From Hondaea fermentalgiana (taxonomy: Eukaryota > Sar > Bigyra > Thraustochytrida > Thraustochytriidae), in the NCBI GenBank assembly GCA_014084085.1, contig NPFB01000099.1, positions 1-31,151 on the forward strand: DNA of 31,151 nt, in the 5' to 3' direction. Made by a program: the position numbers and the translations under genes. Below the pieces are notes generated by a model. That model ran no database searches. It worked only from the letters and a program-made list of their open reading frames with translations, and had not been told where the DNA came from. Each line of letters starts with the position of its first letter. The first letter of the stretch is position 1. This document shows, piece after piece, positions 8,245 through 15,718 of the stretch.

Positions 8245-10602
8245 ATGGCGCCCCCGGAGGCCGCGGGTCAGAGCGGATCGTTGCAAGGTCTAGACGGGGC
8301 AAGTGACCGACAAAGCGGGGGAAGCCCTGGAGCGCTCGCAACGCCGTCGTGGCAAGAACGAGGGCCAGGTCTCGGCATATCGACGTCGACCAGCTCCTTA
8401 CAGCTCGGCAAGGATGCTGCTGCCGTGACGGAAGCCACGTCGCAGTGGCTCCAGGCAAGAGGAGATCTGCTTTCGCCATCATCAAACGGAGGGCTTCCAG
8501 GGTCACCCCGCGTCAAACCTTCGCGCTCGCTATATACAAGAGATGACACCTCATGGCTCAATGATGTACGGAAGGATCTTCACGACTCGGTGGAGTGGCA
8601 GGCACTTACTCGCCAAATGTATTTACACGTGCAGCGCGCTCTGGAAAAGACCAAGGTCCTCTACTATGGAGATCTGTCCGCAGACGAAAAGGCGCTTATG
8701 CTTGATGATATTGAAGAAACGATCAGCGAGGGAGATATTTTCCGTAGCTTCGAAAAGGCATTAGCGGAAAAGATTGACAATGGTATTACGAATCGTCTCA
8801 CGGCGCGATCAGCAGAGACCGCAGCGCTATCCTCGCGCCCTGAGGCCATGGTGGAACTCGCTGCATACGGAGTTAGCGAAATGCTCTCGCTTGTACCAAG
8901 CAAAATATCCGCAATGCGCATGCTCATCAATCGACAGCTTCCAAGCACCTTGCGCTTGCAGGTCTGGGACGTCTATCTCCGAGATACAGAGGCCTTGGAA
9001 GCCTTTCGAAATCGCGTGAGCGTGAGACGAATGGCTACCATTGCTTCTACAGATACGGAGGTTACCGAGCGTTGCCAGCACATCTTTCAGACCGAGTTCC
9101 CGGAAATTGCTGACAGCAGCACGCTGATCATGCTTGGCAAGACGGTACTTTCATATCGAGCATCGGCTTTTGGTCGCGTTGACGACGCGCAATTTTACTG
9201 GCTCGTCCCCATTCTCGTTGTCTTTGCAAAGTCGTACAATGACCTTCCTCGAGTTGTCGAGGCAATGCATGCGGTCACTGTGCTTTCCAAGCCTCAGGTT
9301 TCGAGCGCAGAAGGCGCCTCGGCCCAACACAGTCTTGGGCGTGTCAAGTTCGCGGACGACTTGGACCGGACGTTGAGTGACCGAGACACGGATCTGCACA
9401 CGCACTTGCTTCGTATCGTAAAGAGTGAGGCGGAGAGCGATCCCGTGGCGGGTCTGGCGCGAAGTCCTCAGAGTCGTCTTCTTGATATCCTCGCGCATTC
9501 CATTGACCATCTGTTTGTGGGAACACTGCATATCGAGACTTGTCTTTTTGTATGGGATCAGTGCCTCATCGTAGGTTTTCAGCGTCTCGCCATTCCCTTG
9601 GCATGTAGCATCTTGCTGCTGCTGCGCGACCAGCTATTAGACCAAAGTAGTCTCACCGGAATTCGAGATGTAATTTCTCATCAGGCCAAAGGGATCTCTG
9701 TCAAGCAGCTGGCACGCATCATGGAGTCTGAATTTTGGCCAGAGCTTCGCGCCGAGCTTGGGTATGGGAAAACTTCAGCATCGGTTTCGCATTGGACGAA
9801 GGATCCTCTGAAGCGCCTCGCCGTTGCCCCATCAAGCGAGACGCTCGATGATCTTTCGCACACGGAGGAGAGGAAAGACCAAAACGAAGTTGAAAAGCTG
9901 GTCGACGCAGCTGCGACGAAGGCGCGACTCGAAGCTCGAGCTGTGGCACTTAATGCTGCTTTAAACGACGATCGTGGTGATGGCAAGGATAAAGGCGAGC
10001 CTGACAACACAGGCTCCGCCAAAGCGATCTCTCCAGAAAAGAATGAGACGTTAGCCTCGCCACGCGCGAAAAGAATGGCAAACTTACCCATGGTCAATTT
10101 GCGCGTCAATGCGTTTGCTGATGCTTTGAAGCGGGCTAAAGATCTCAATCCGGACATCTCCGAAGAGAGTTTGCGAACTGAACTTGTCGAGGCGGTACCT
10201 GAATTCGCAGCGCAAGATCCTTCCGCCCCCGTGCTTCGCAGCAAAGTTGGCAAGGCCATATGCTATTTCCGTGCTCTCAAGAAAGATGAGTCGGCTGACC
10301 TTGCAAAAGACATTGTCACCTGCGAGCTTGAGCGCGTCAACGAGCCCGTTTCAGATGGACAGGTCGACAAGCTCGTCAAGCACCTGCTTCACTTTTCCAA
10401 AGCCCGAGCGGGGTTCCGTAAAGGCGTTGCCTCGAACCGTGCGAACAATGAAGAGGCCGACGCTGCAGATCAAAACGACTCATTTTCTTCATCGCTACGT
10501 GATGAAGACGTCAAGGATCTCGACGCGATCGTAAGCAAAATGGCAGGGGCGCTCCTGGCGCTTCAGACAGGCAACTTTCTCGGAGATGCTGCTGGCCAAT
10601 GA
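8245..10602 (+). CDS. TBC (Rab-GAP)-like domain protein
   Basis: 785-aa protein without introns. The first ATG in frame is 8245 (GACTATGGCG); the frame continues upstream only through non-ATG codons. Residues 1-105 are Gly/Ser/Pro-rich and probably disordered. A helical region then leads to LPSTLRLQVWDVYLRD (about 232-247), like the TBC entry motif, and about 429-475 contains HIETCLFVWDQCLIVGF followed by a hydrophobic helix and LRDQLL, like the end of a TBC domain. I do not find the Arg-finger motif IxxDxxR or the YxQ Gln-finger motif, so Rab-GAP activity is doubtful; such arginine-less TBC proteins (for example TBC1D32) act in ciliary and membrane traffic. The C-terminal third is charged and helical (about 600-780) with no recognised domain. 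Confidence 0.7.
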   Translation: MAPPEAAGQSGSLQGLDGASDRQSGGSPGALATPSWQERGPGLGISTSTSSLQLGKDAAAVTEATSQWLQARGDLLSPSSNGGLPGSPRVKPSRSLYTRDDTSWLNDVRKDLHDSVEWQALTRQMYLHVQRALEKTKVLYYGDLSADEKALMLDDIEETISEGDIFRSFEKALAEKIDNGITNRLTARSAETAALSSRPEAMVELAAYGVSEMLSLVPSKISAMRMLINRQLPSTLRLQVWDVYLRDTEALEAFRNRVSVRRMATIASTDTEVTERCQHIFQTEFPEIADSSTLIMLGKTVLSYRASAFGRVDDAQFYWLVPILVVFAKSYNDLPRVVEAMHAVTVLSKPQVSSAEGASAQHSLGRVKFADDLDRTLSDRDTDLHTHLLRIVKSEAESDPVAGLARSPQSRLLDILAHSIDHLFVGTLHIETCLFVWDQCLIVGFQRLAIPLACSILLLLRDQLLDQSSLTGIRDVISHQAKGISVKQLARIMESEFWPELRAELGYGKTSASVSHWTKDPLKRLAVAPSSETLDDLSHTEERKDQNEVEKLVDAAATKARLEARAVALNAALNDDRGDGKDKGEPDNTGSAKAISPEKNETLASPRAKRMANLPMVNLRVNAFADALKRAKDLNPDISEESLRTELVEAVPEFAAQDPSAPVLRSKVGKAICYFRALKKDESADLAKDIVTCELERVNEPVSDGQVDKLVKHLLHFSKARAGFRKGVASNRANNEEADAADQNDSFSSSLRDEDVKDLDAIVSKMAGALLALQTGNFLGDAAGQ

Positions 10603-10769
10603 CAGAGCTCGTCTGTTTCACGTTCGTAAAAAAAAGGTCTTGTGCATTTTTCTTTTGTGCGCCGGTGATTTCCTTTGATACGCACGCTTGGTCAACTCGT
10701 GGCTGAGATCTGCAGCAGAGTTCTGTATCAGAACACGAACACGGCCCACATTGCCCATGGGTCGGACGC
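10603..10769. other. 3' flank of the TBC-like gene
   Basis: Short intergenic stretch with an A-run at 10628-10635. It is followed by a weak open frame (next entry). Together with the bases up to 11178 it forms the promoter region of the coiled-coil gene. No RNA gene or repeat was found. Confidence 0.4.
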
Positions 10770-11060
10770 ATGGCGGGCGCAGCCCACAACCGCAGTGCAA
10801 TGTGCGCTCCATCCATACTACGACCGTCTTCCAGGTCCGGCCAGGTCTACGGTCCGGAACACAAGTTACCGCCCGAATCAGAATCCGAACGTCCAAGGCG
10901 GACGGCCGCCTGGAGCGACGAAGCCGCCGGCGGCGCCAACTTGTCTCAACGGATAAAATACAAAGAAAAGATCATGGAAGGTGTGTACTTGAAGGAAGTG
11001 CGTGGCGTGAGCAAGCGCAGTGAGTGCCACGGACGGGCATCCTCCGCGCGTCAGTCGTAA
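10770..11060 (+). CDS. Possible small hypothetical protein
   Basis: 96 codons from an ATG at 10770. The central part (VYGPEHKLPPESESERPRRT, then AAWSDEAAGGANLSQRIKYK) has the mixed charge of a real disordered protein. The last 15 residues look like noise, and GT-AG-type donors (GTGAGC at 11009, GTGAGT near 11020) lie there, so this could be an exon or a transcribed leader of the coiled-coil gene that starts 118 bases later. No homologue is recognised. Low confidence. Confidence 0.25.
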   Translation: MAGAAHNRSAMCAPSILRPSSRSGQVYGPEHKLPPESESERPRRTAAWSDEAAGGANLSQRIKYKEKIMEGVYLKEVRGVSKRSECHGRASSARQS

Positions 11061-11178
11061 TAGAGCAAGATCCGCGCGAGGAGGTCATCAAGCGGCGCGC
11101 GACCTCGCGGTCGTTGTTCGACTTTGATCTGCAATCTTGCAAATCTAATCTGCAAACAAGCGAACAAGCAAAAGCAGC

Positions 11179-12423
11179 ATGGAGGACGCGGATGTGGCGG
11201 GCATGCCAGCGTCGCCGAGCGCCAAGGTGATTCCGCCTTGGCAGACGCTGGACGACAGTGAGCTTGGCATGCGCAAGGCGACCTCGCAAGAGGACTTTGC
11301 CAAAGAAAAGTATGACATGCAAGCGCCGTGGCAAAAGGCGGGCAATGATCGCCATGCAGAAATGCAAAAAGTCCGAGCTGCATGGGATGTCCGACAAAAG
11401 CGTTACCAAGAGAACTGCACTCGCGAGCGCGCGCTTGATAGCCTCTCAAAAAACGAGATTTTAGAGCAGATCAGACGCACGCAGGAATATCGCCAGCAGC
11501 GCGCTGCCTCGACGGCTTCGACGAGCAAAATGCATAAAGATGTGCGAAACTCGACGTACTCGGAGATGGCCGCGCAGAGCAGACGAATCGCAGCGAAAAA
11601 CCGTGCGCAGGAGCGCGAGGACTGTCAAAAGGCGCGAGCTGAGGCAGAGCAGGCCTTGCGTGATAAGCGAAACCTGTGTGAACGTCGCAGGAAAGAGAAC
11701 GCGGAGGAGCGGCGCCAATCCGTGGAGCGAGGCCTCGACGCGGCGAGGAAAAAGGCGGCTCTCGTGAAGGAGCAAAAAGAGGCAAAAGCTGCTGAGCGCC
11801 GGCGATTTTATGAAGAGTACGAGGCGCGAGCTCGTGTGAGCGCAGAGCATCATCGCAAAGAGCGCGTTGCCGAGCAAAGACGCGCCAAGGCCATTCGAGA
11901 AGAGCACAAAACGAGAAAGCAGGTGCGGGCCGCCTGGATGGTGGAAGAAAAGGAGGAGCAGAAAATTCGCCAGGAGTTTCTCATTCGCGAGCGTGCCGAA
12001 GCCACCGCCCAACGTCTTGCGCTCGCTCGTCAGGAACGCGAGGTCCGAGAGGCCACTGCCGAGGCGCGTGCGTCATTTTCCGAGGATCAAAATGCTCGAC
12101 TTCGCAGCGTGAAATCCAACGACAAAGCCGTATGGGCGGAGGAGCGCCAAGCGCGCCGCAATGAGGCTAATCGACAGCTTGAGTCGCGACATTTACACGC
12201 AATGGAGCGTAAAAAGGTCGCGGATGAAGACTACGCGCGTCGAAACGTCGAACCTCTGCGTCGTCGTAGCGAGATAAACCGAGCACGTAACTTGCAGGAA
12301 AAGGCGGAGCGAGAAGCTCACACTATTCGCATCCAAAGCGAGGTGCAGGATATTCGAGCACGCAAAGCCGAGCTTCGCGCGCAGGATCGCGCTCTCAGCA
12401 GGCAGCCCTTCATCCTCGGCTAG
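11179..12423 (+). CDS. Arg/Glu-rich coiled-coil protein, unidentified
   Basis: 414 aa, start in good context (AGCATGGAG). After about 40 ordinary residues the chain is an almost continuous charged helix with Arg, Glu, Ala and Gln dominating. Tryptophans sit in short related phrases: PPWQ (near 20), APWQKA (near 50), VRAAWDVR (near 67), VRAAWMVEEKEE (near 250) and KAVWAEERQARR (near 315), suggesting spaced repeats. It resembles in style the microtubule-associated coiled-coil proteins of flagella (trichohyalin/CFAP type), and two such genes lie further right in this window, but I cannot assign a family. No membrane segment or signal peptide. Confidence 0.85.
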   Translation: MEDADVAGMPASPSAKVIPPWQTLDDSELGMRKATSQEDFAKEKYDMQAPWQKAGNDRHAEMQKVRAAWDVRQKRYQENCTRERALDSLSKNEILEQIRRTQEYRQQRAASTASTSKMHKDVRNSTYSEMAAQSRRIAAKNRAQEREDCQKARAEAEQALRDKRNLCERRRKENAEERRQSVERGLDAARKKAALVKEQKEAKAAERRRFYEEYEARARVSAEHHRKERVAEQRRAKAIREEHKTRKQVRAAWMVEEKEEQKIRQEFLIRERAEATAQRLALARQEREVREATAEARASFSEDQNARLRSVKSNDKAVWAEERQARRNEANRQLESRHLHAMERKKVADEDYARRNVEPLRRRSEINRARNLQEKAEREAHTIRIQSEVQDIRARKAELRAQDRALSRQPFILG

Positions 12424-12637
12424 ACGGCCTACTCGTATCATATCATAACAATCTTTGTTCTGCAGAGTCGTGCAGAGTCATCTTTTGTTTTCAAAGCTTC
12501 TTTTGACCAAGGACATGGACTCGCAGAGGAAAGATCCTTGTCTATGCGCGCAGAACAAATGCATGCTATTTCGCTTCGGCTTGACCTTCCTTGGCCTCGC
12601 TTGACCTTCCTTGGCCCTGCTTGACAAATCTGTATCA

Positions 12638-13429
12638 ATGCTAATGGACGCACCAGAGGTGGCACACGAAGCCAGCGGCCCTGTGGCCGAGACGATGACG
12701 AAGGCTAACACTGCCGACCAAGACACGGTCGCGCCTGTGCAGGAGCAGCAGCAGGAGCAGCAGCAGGAGCAAGCAGCAGAGCCAGCATGGCCGCTTGCGC
12801 AAGAAGCTGATGGCGACGAGGAAATGAAGGAGGTTGACGATGCTGATCCCGGAAAGGGTCACGCGGACGTGAAAACAAGCGCAGCGTCAAGCGAGGTCGC
12901 AGGCAAGAGCGAGGTAGCATCTGTAGCGCAATCAGCACCAGCACCAACGCCAGCATCAGTACCAGCACCAGCTCCAGCGTCTCCGTCATCGGCAAAGCTG
13001 TCAACAGAAAAGGCCCCCATCACGGAAAGAACAAAGATCGAAACAGCCGCCATGAGTATTGACGAGGTTGTCAAGGCCTATTTCGAAGGTGTGAAATGCG
13101 AGCTTGCAAAGCTCGACCCTTCTACTTGTGACTTTAAGAGTCACACCGACATTCCATTTCAACGTGTTAAGCGGATCATCAAGTCCGATGAGGACGTCCG
13201 GATTGCGAGCACGGAGGCAGTCGTCATGACCGCAATGGCTGCAAACATGTTTCTCGCTGATGTGGGTCGGCGAACTTATGCCCAAGCTGAAGGCGACCAG
13301 CGGACGACCGTCACCAAGGAAGACGTTGAAGCTGCTATCCGAGGGACCGATATCTTCGATTTTTTGCTCGAGATCGTCGACGAAAAGCTGCTCGAAGAGA
13401 ATCGCCGTCTTCGTCTCGCCCAAGAGTGA
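12638..13429 (+). CDS. H2A-like histone-fold protein, NF-YC / POLE4 (DPB3) type
   Basis: 263 aa from the first ATG (12638; a second ATG at 12644 is in frame). Residues 1-130 are low-complexity: QEQQQEQQQEQ, acidic runs and an Ala-Pro tract. The C-terminal ~95 residues form a histone fold with IPFQRVKRIIKSDEDVRIAS, then TEAVVMTAMAANMFLADV, then TVTKEDVEAAIRGTDIFDFL. This matches the NF-YC/HAP5, POLE4/DPB3 and CHRAC families, which pair with an H2B-like partner in CCAAT-binding, DNA polymerase epsilon or remodelling complexes. The pattern RVK..K.D.DV...EA...A.AA..F and the final D.FDFL are shared by NF-YC and POLE4, so the exact partner is open. The long disordered N-terminus is unusual for POLE4. 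The QEQ tract corresponds to a CAGCAGGAG-type repeat near 12740. Confidence 0.85.
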   Translation: MLMDAPEVAHEASGPVAETMTKANTADQDTVAPVQEQQQEQQQEQAAEPAWPLAQEADGDEEMKEVDDADPGKGHADVKTSAASSEVAGKSEVASVAQSAPAPTPASVPAPAPASPSSAKLSTEKAPITERTKIETAAMSIDEVVKAYFEGVKCELAKLDPSTCDFKSHTDIPFQRVKRIIKSDEDVRIASTEAVVMTAMAANMFLADVGRRTYAQAEGDQRTTVTKEDVEAAIRGTDIFDFLLEIVDEKLLEENRRLRLAQE

Positions 13430-13904
13430 GGTACAATGCAAGTTGCTAGGAATGCTTCATGCAAGTGACTACTGTAAACCCACAAATCTGCCACTTTGAC
13501 CAGTTCACATTTTTACGTCTCGTTCAGCAAATTGGGACACGCAATAGCATCTGCAATCCTGAGACATTTTCCATAGCCATAGGCTGTAAGAATTGTTGCA
13601 TTTGCATTTTCAATCGAGTTAGGAAAGGAGTATTGTACTGTACACGAACATGAATTCGCTCTTGCCGCGTTACCCTCCTCTGAAGAGACGCAACCTGATC
13701 ACCAGCTCTTCACTACCTAATAAAATCTTCAGTTTCCCTTTCAGATTGTATCTTTGGCTGCTCTCTGGCGCATCTACCATTGACCGCCCGCAAGATTGGC
13801 CGCTCATCGCCTCCTTCTCGCACGAATGCTTTTTAGAACTGATTTCTTTATAAGCAAGTCTATCCCCTCCCTCTACTGTCGCGACGAGCGGCAGCGTGTG
13901 TGCG
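13430..13904. other. Intergenic region before the tRNA array
   Basis: AT-richer sequence following the histone-fold gene. A 67-codon ATG frame (13650-13853) shows no recognisable features and I treat it as chance. The last 40 bases before the first tRNA are unlike the spacers between tRNA copies, so the repeat unit begins with the first tRNA. Confidence 0.5.
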
Positions 13905-13999
13905 GCGCGTGTCGTATATGGGTATTATCTTAGCCTTCCATCTACTCTTGATAGTAGGCATGATAGCTGATGAAGGGGGTTCGAGTCCCTCCACGCGCT
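13905..13999 (+). tRNA. tRNA-Gly(UCC): tRNA-Gly(UCC), copy 1, with 24-nt intron
   Basis: Acceptor GCGCGTG pairs with CACGCGC, followed by discriminator T. The T arm is GGGGG-TTCGAGT-CCCTC with a perfect B box (GGTTCGAGTCC). The anticodon stem TTAGC pairs with GCTGA, and the loop after intron removal is CTTCCAA, the canonical loop of tRNA-Gly with anticodon UCC (13937-13939). The intron (13941-13964) lies between positions 37 and 38, the standard eukaryotic site. The D arm is weak (GTAT/TTAT) but has A14, GG and A21. U73 is unusual for eukaryotic tRNA-Gly, which normally has A73. Confidence 0.85.
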
Positions 14000-14003
14000 C
14001 ATA

Positions 14004-14012
14004 TTTTTTTTT
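14004..14012 (+). terminator. Pol III T-run terminator, copy 1
   Basis: Nine T residues begin five bases after the tRNA 3' end, with a second T6 run at 14015-14020 as back-up. Confidence 0.8.
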
Positions 14013-14080
14013 CATTTTTTCCGCTCGTTTCTTCCTCGAGGCCTCCTTATGGTGCCTTTGCGTCCTGTTTACCATCTACG

Positions 14081-14175
14081 GCGCGTGTCGTATATGGGTA
14101 TTATCTTAGCCTTCCATCTACTGTAGAGAGTAGGCATGATAGCTGATGAAGGGGGTTCGAGTCCCTCCACGCGCT
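14081..14175 (+). tRNA. tRNA-Gly(UCC): tRNA-Gly(UCC), copy 2, with 24-nt intron
   Basis: Mature part identical to copy 1. Anticodon at 14113-14115 and intron at 14117-14140. The intron hairpin stem CTACT/AGTAG is kept, but its six-base loop is GTAGAG instead of CTTGAT. The copy lies 176 bp downstream of copy 1, with a conserved spacer between them. Confidence 0.85.
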
Positions 14176-14180
14176 CATAA

Positions 14181-14188
14181 TTTTTTTT
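14181..14188 (+). terminator. Pol III T-run terminator, copy 2
   Basis: Eight T residues begin six bases after the tRNA end, followed by a second T5 run. Confidence 0.8.
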
Positions 14189-14255
14189 ATTTTTTCCGCT
14201 CCTTTTTTGCTCGAGGCCTGCTTATGCAGCCTTTGCGTCCTGTTTACCATCTACG

Positions 14256-14350
14256 GCGCGTGTCGTATATGGGTATTATCTTAGCCTTCCATCTACTGTA
14301 GAGAGTAGGCATGATAGCTGATGAAGGGGGTTCGAGTCCCTCCACGCGCT
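14256..14350 (+). tRNA. tRNA-Gly(UCC): tRNA-Gly(UCC), copy 3, with 24-nt intron
   Basis: Identical to copy 2 including the intron (14292-14315). Anticodon at 14288-14290. It lies 175 bp after copy 2. The TDG gene begins 183 bases downstream on the same strand. Confidence 0.85.
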
Positions 14351-14354
14351 CATA

Positions 14355-14362
14355 TTTTTTTT
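14355..14362 (+). terminator. Pol III T-run terminator, copy 3
   Basis: Eight T residues after the third tRNA, with an eleven-T run at 14372-14382 behind it. Confidence 0.8.
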
Positions 14363-14532
14363 CTAACTCCGTTTTTTTTTTTGTGAATAGAAAGCGCCCA
14401 CCGCGTTGACGCACAACTTGAAGAAACCAGAGACTCGCGCCCAAGGGAAGGCGACGAAGGAAAGAAGCACGCAAGGTGTTGGCTCGTTGGTTGGCGAGAA
14501 GTTGGCGAGAGGTCAGCGAGAGAGTGAGCGTC

Positions 14533-15453
14533 ATGGCCAAGCGAGGACGTCTCGCCTTCGAAGCGTTTTCGTTCTCCACGAGCGACTTGCCGCAGATGAA
14601 GCTTGGGGCAAAGACAGCAGCGACTAAGGAAAGAGCGGCCGCGCTGTCTTCGAAGGCCGCAAAGCGACCTCGTTCAGGCGACAAGCTTCCCGATAAACGA
14701 GATAGAATTCGACTATCCAACGGAGAAAAGGCAATCTTTGTTGCCCCCAAACCCGCCAAGTATAGAGAAAGATACAGCAACGTTTGCAAAAGCTGCTTTG
14801 ATGCAAGTTTACCGTGTGACCACGGTCCGCCCGAGGTCCCATTACGTCTCTTACTGATCGGGCACAATCCCTCTGAACATGCTTGGAAAAGCGGGTTCTT
14901 GTACAGCAACCCAACAAACCGAATGATGAGACTTTTGACAGGCGCCTCCATTGGCCGTGACGCCCCTCCCTTTACAGGCCTGCTGCCGCAAGGAACGCCC
15001 ATTGAGGCTCAAAACGAGATGCCAGCACGTTTTGGAGTTGGGCTTACAGATCTCGGTCTCGAGCCTGGGAATAATGCTGCAGATTATGGGAAGAAGCGCA
15101 TGTTGGAGTGGGCAGAAGGATTATACACAAGATTGGCTGCGCATCAAAGACGCGCTGGCGGGTCTCCCAATCTCGTTGCTTTCACGGGCAAACGCCAATT
15201 CCGCATGATTTTTCCTTCGGAGGTGGGCAAGATCGACCACGGGGAATGGACAGGCCCCATGCCTCCAGGATGGCCGTTTTCCTCGAGCACGAGGGTTTGG
15301 GTTCTGCCATCGTCATCCGGTCGAGCTGTCATGTCGCACGCAGAACGCACCGAGCCCTATCGTGCCTTGGCCGCTGCATATCACGCATTGTCCGGCACCG
15401 TGATACCAAAATCTGAGCCTGACGAAAAGTCTCTTCGCGAAGACGCAAGCTGA
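14533..15453 (+). CDS. TDG: TDG/MUG family G/T(U) mismatch DNA glycosylase
   Basis: 306 aa; the first ATG is at 14533. After a basic N-terminal tail of about 60 residues, the glycosylase fold begins with RLLLIGHNPSEHAW. This corresponds to the GINPG motif of TDG/MUG, and Asn112 is the catalytic asparagine position. Further family signatures are the region FGVGLTDLG, PNLVAFTGKRQF (compare AVFNGK) and VWVLPSSSGRAV (compare VMPSSSAR), which closes the base pocket and inserts into DNA. The first motif is GHNPS rather than GINPG, and the expected GHHF/Y segment reads KSGFLYSNPTNR, so substrate range may differ. A paired-Cys motif (VCKSCFDASLPC) before the domain may bind metal. Expected role: base-excision repair of deaminated cytosine or removal of oxidised 5mC in the nucleus. 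Confidence 0.88.
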   Translation: MAKRGRLAFEAFSFSTSDLPQMKLGAKTAATKERAAALSSKAAKRPRSGDKLPDKRDRIRLSNGEKAIFVAPKPAKYRERYSNVCKSCFDASLPCDHGPPEVPLRLLLIGHNPSEHAWKSGFLYSNPTNRMMRLLTGASIGRDAPPFTGLLPQGTPIEAQNEMPARFGVGLTDLGLEPGNNAADYGKKRMLEWAEGLYTRLAAHQRRAGGSPNLVAFTGKRQFRMIFPSEVGKIDHGEWTGPMPPGWPFSSSTRVWVLPSSSGRAVMSHAERTEPYRALAAAYHALSGTVIPKSEPDEKSLREDAS

Positions 15454-15526
15454 CGAAGAACCATACCAATTATTACGAAGCAAAGACGCAAGCTGACGAA
15501 GGACCACACCAATCATAACGAAGCGA
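15441..15526. repeat. 43-bp imperfect tandem duplication across the TDG stop codon
   Basis: The block AGACGCAAGCTGACGAAG...ACGAAGC starts at 15441 and again at 15484 with a few substitutions. The first copy includes the TDG stop codon (15451-15453); the second lies in the 3' flank. Confidence 0.85.
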
Positions 15527-15564
15527 GAAAGCAATTTTAAATTTACCTGTTGCGTCCAAAATCA

Positions 15565-15565
<1 letters not shown>

Positions 15566-15608
<43 letters not shown>

Positions 15609-15656
15609 CATCAACAAATACAACAAATACCACAAATACAACAACAACAACAACAG
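15566..15656. repeat. (GCA)14 microsatellite followed by AAC-rich tract
   Basis: Fourteen perfect GCA units (15566-15607) run into degenerate CAA/AAC repeats up to 15656. The tract lies between the convergent TDG and RIB43A stop codons, so it should be in 3' untranslated sequence of one or both genes. Confidence 0.95.
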
Positions 15657-15718
15657 AAGATTACTTACGATACGGCCAAAATGGAACAGCCTTTCGCTCT
15701 GTTTGTTTTACTCAAAGG

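Larger units (their letters stand above)
13905..14382 (+). repeat. Tandem array of three ~176-bp tRNA-Gly units
   Basis: Each unit is a tRNA gene, T-runs, a CCGCTC-to-CTCGAGGCC segment, then TTTGCGTCCTGTTTACCATCTACG before the next gene. Units 1 and 2 are nearly complete; unit 3 keeps the tRNA and the T-run but then diverges. Copies 2 and 3 are closer to each other than to copy 1, consistent with stepwise unequal duplication. Confidence 0.85.

Noticed and set aside
7564..8286. Long overlapping open frames on both strands in the gap before the TBC-like gene
   Set aside because: They begin at non-ATG codons and are Arg/Ser/Pro-rich; only the short frame with a membrane helix stood out and is listed separately.
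13650..13853. 67-codon ATG frame upstream of the tRNA array
   Set aside because: No motif, no composition bias, and lies in a typical AT-richer 3' flank.
13937..13941. Anticodon CCA (tRNA-Trp) instead of UCC
   Set aside because: That register puts a pyrimidine at position 37 and destroys the anticodon stem; the UCC register gives stem TTAGC/GCTGA and the canonical CTTCCAA loop.
14244..15002. 252-codon minus frame overlapping tRNA copy 3 and TDG
   Set aside because: Its C-terminal end is translated tRNA sequence and the rest is antisense to TDG motifs.
15566..15656. CAG/CAA tract as a polyglutamine coding region
   Set aside because: It lies behind the TDG stop and outside the RIB43A frame; flanking frames are short, so it is untranslated as far as can be seen.
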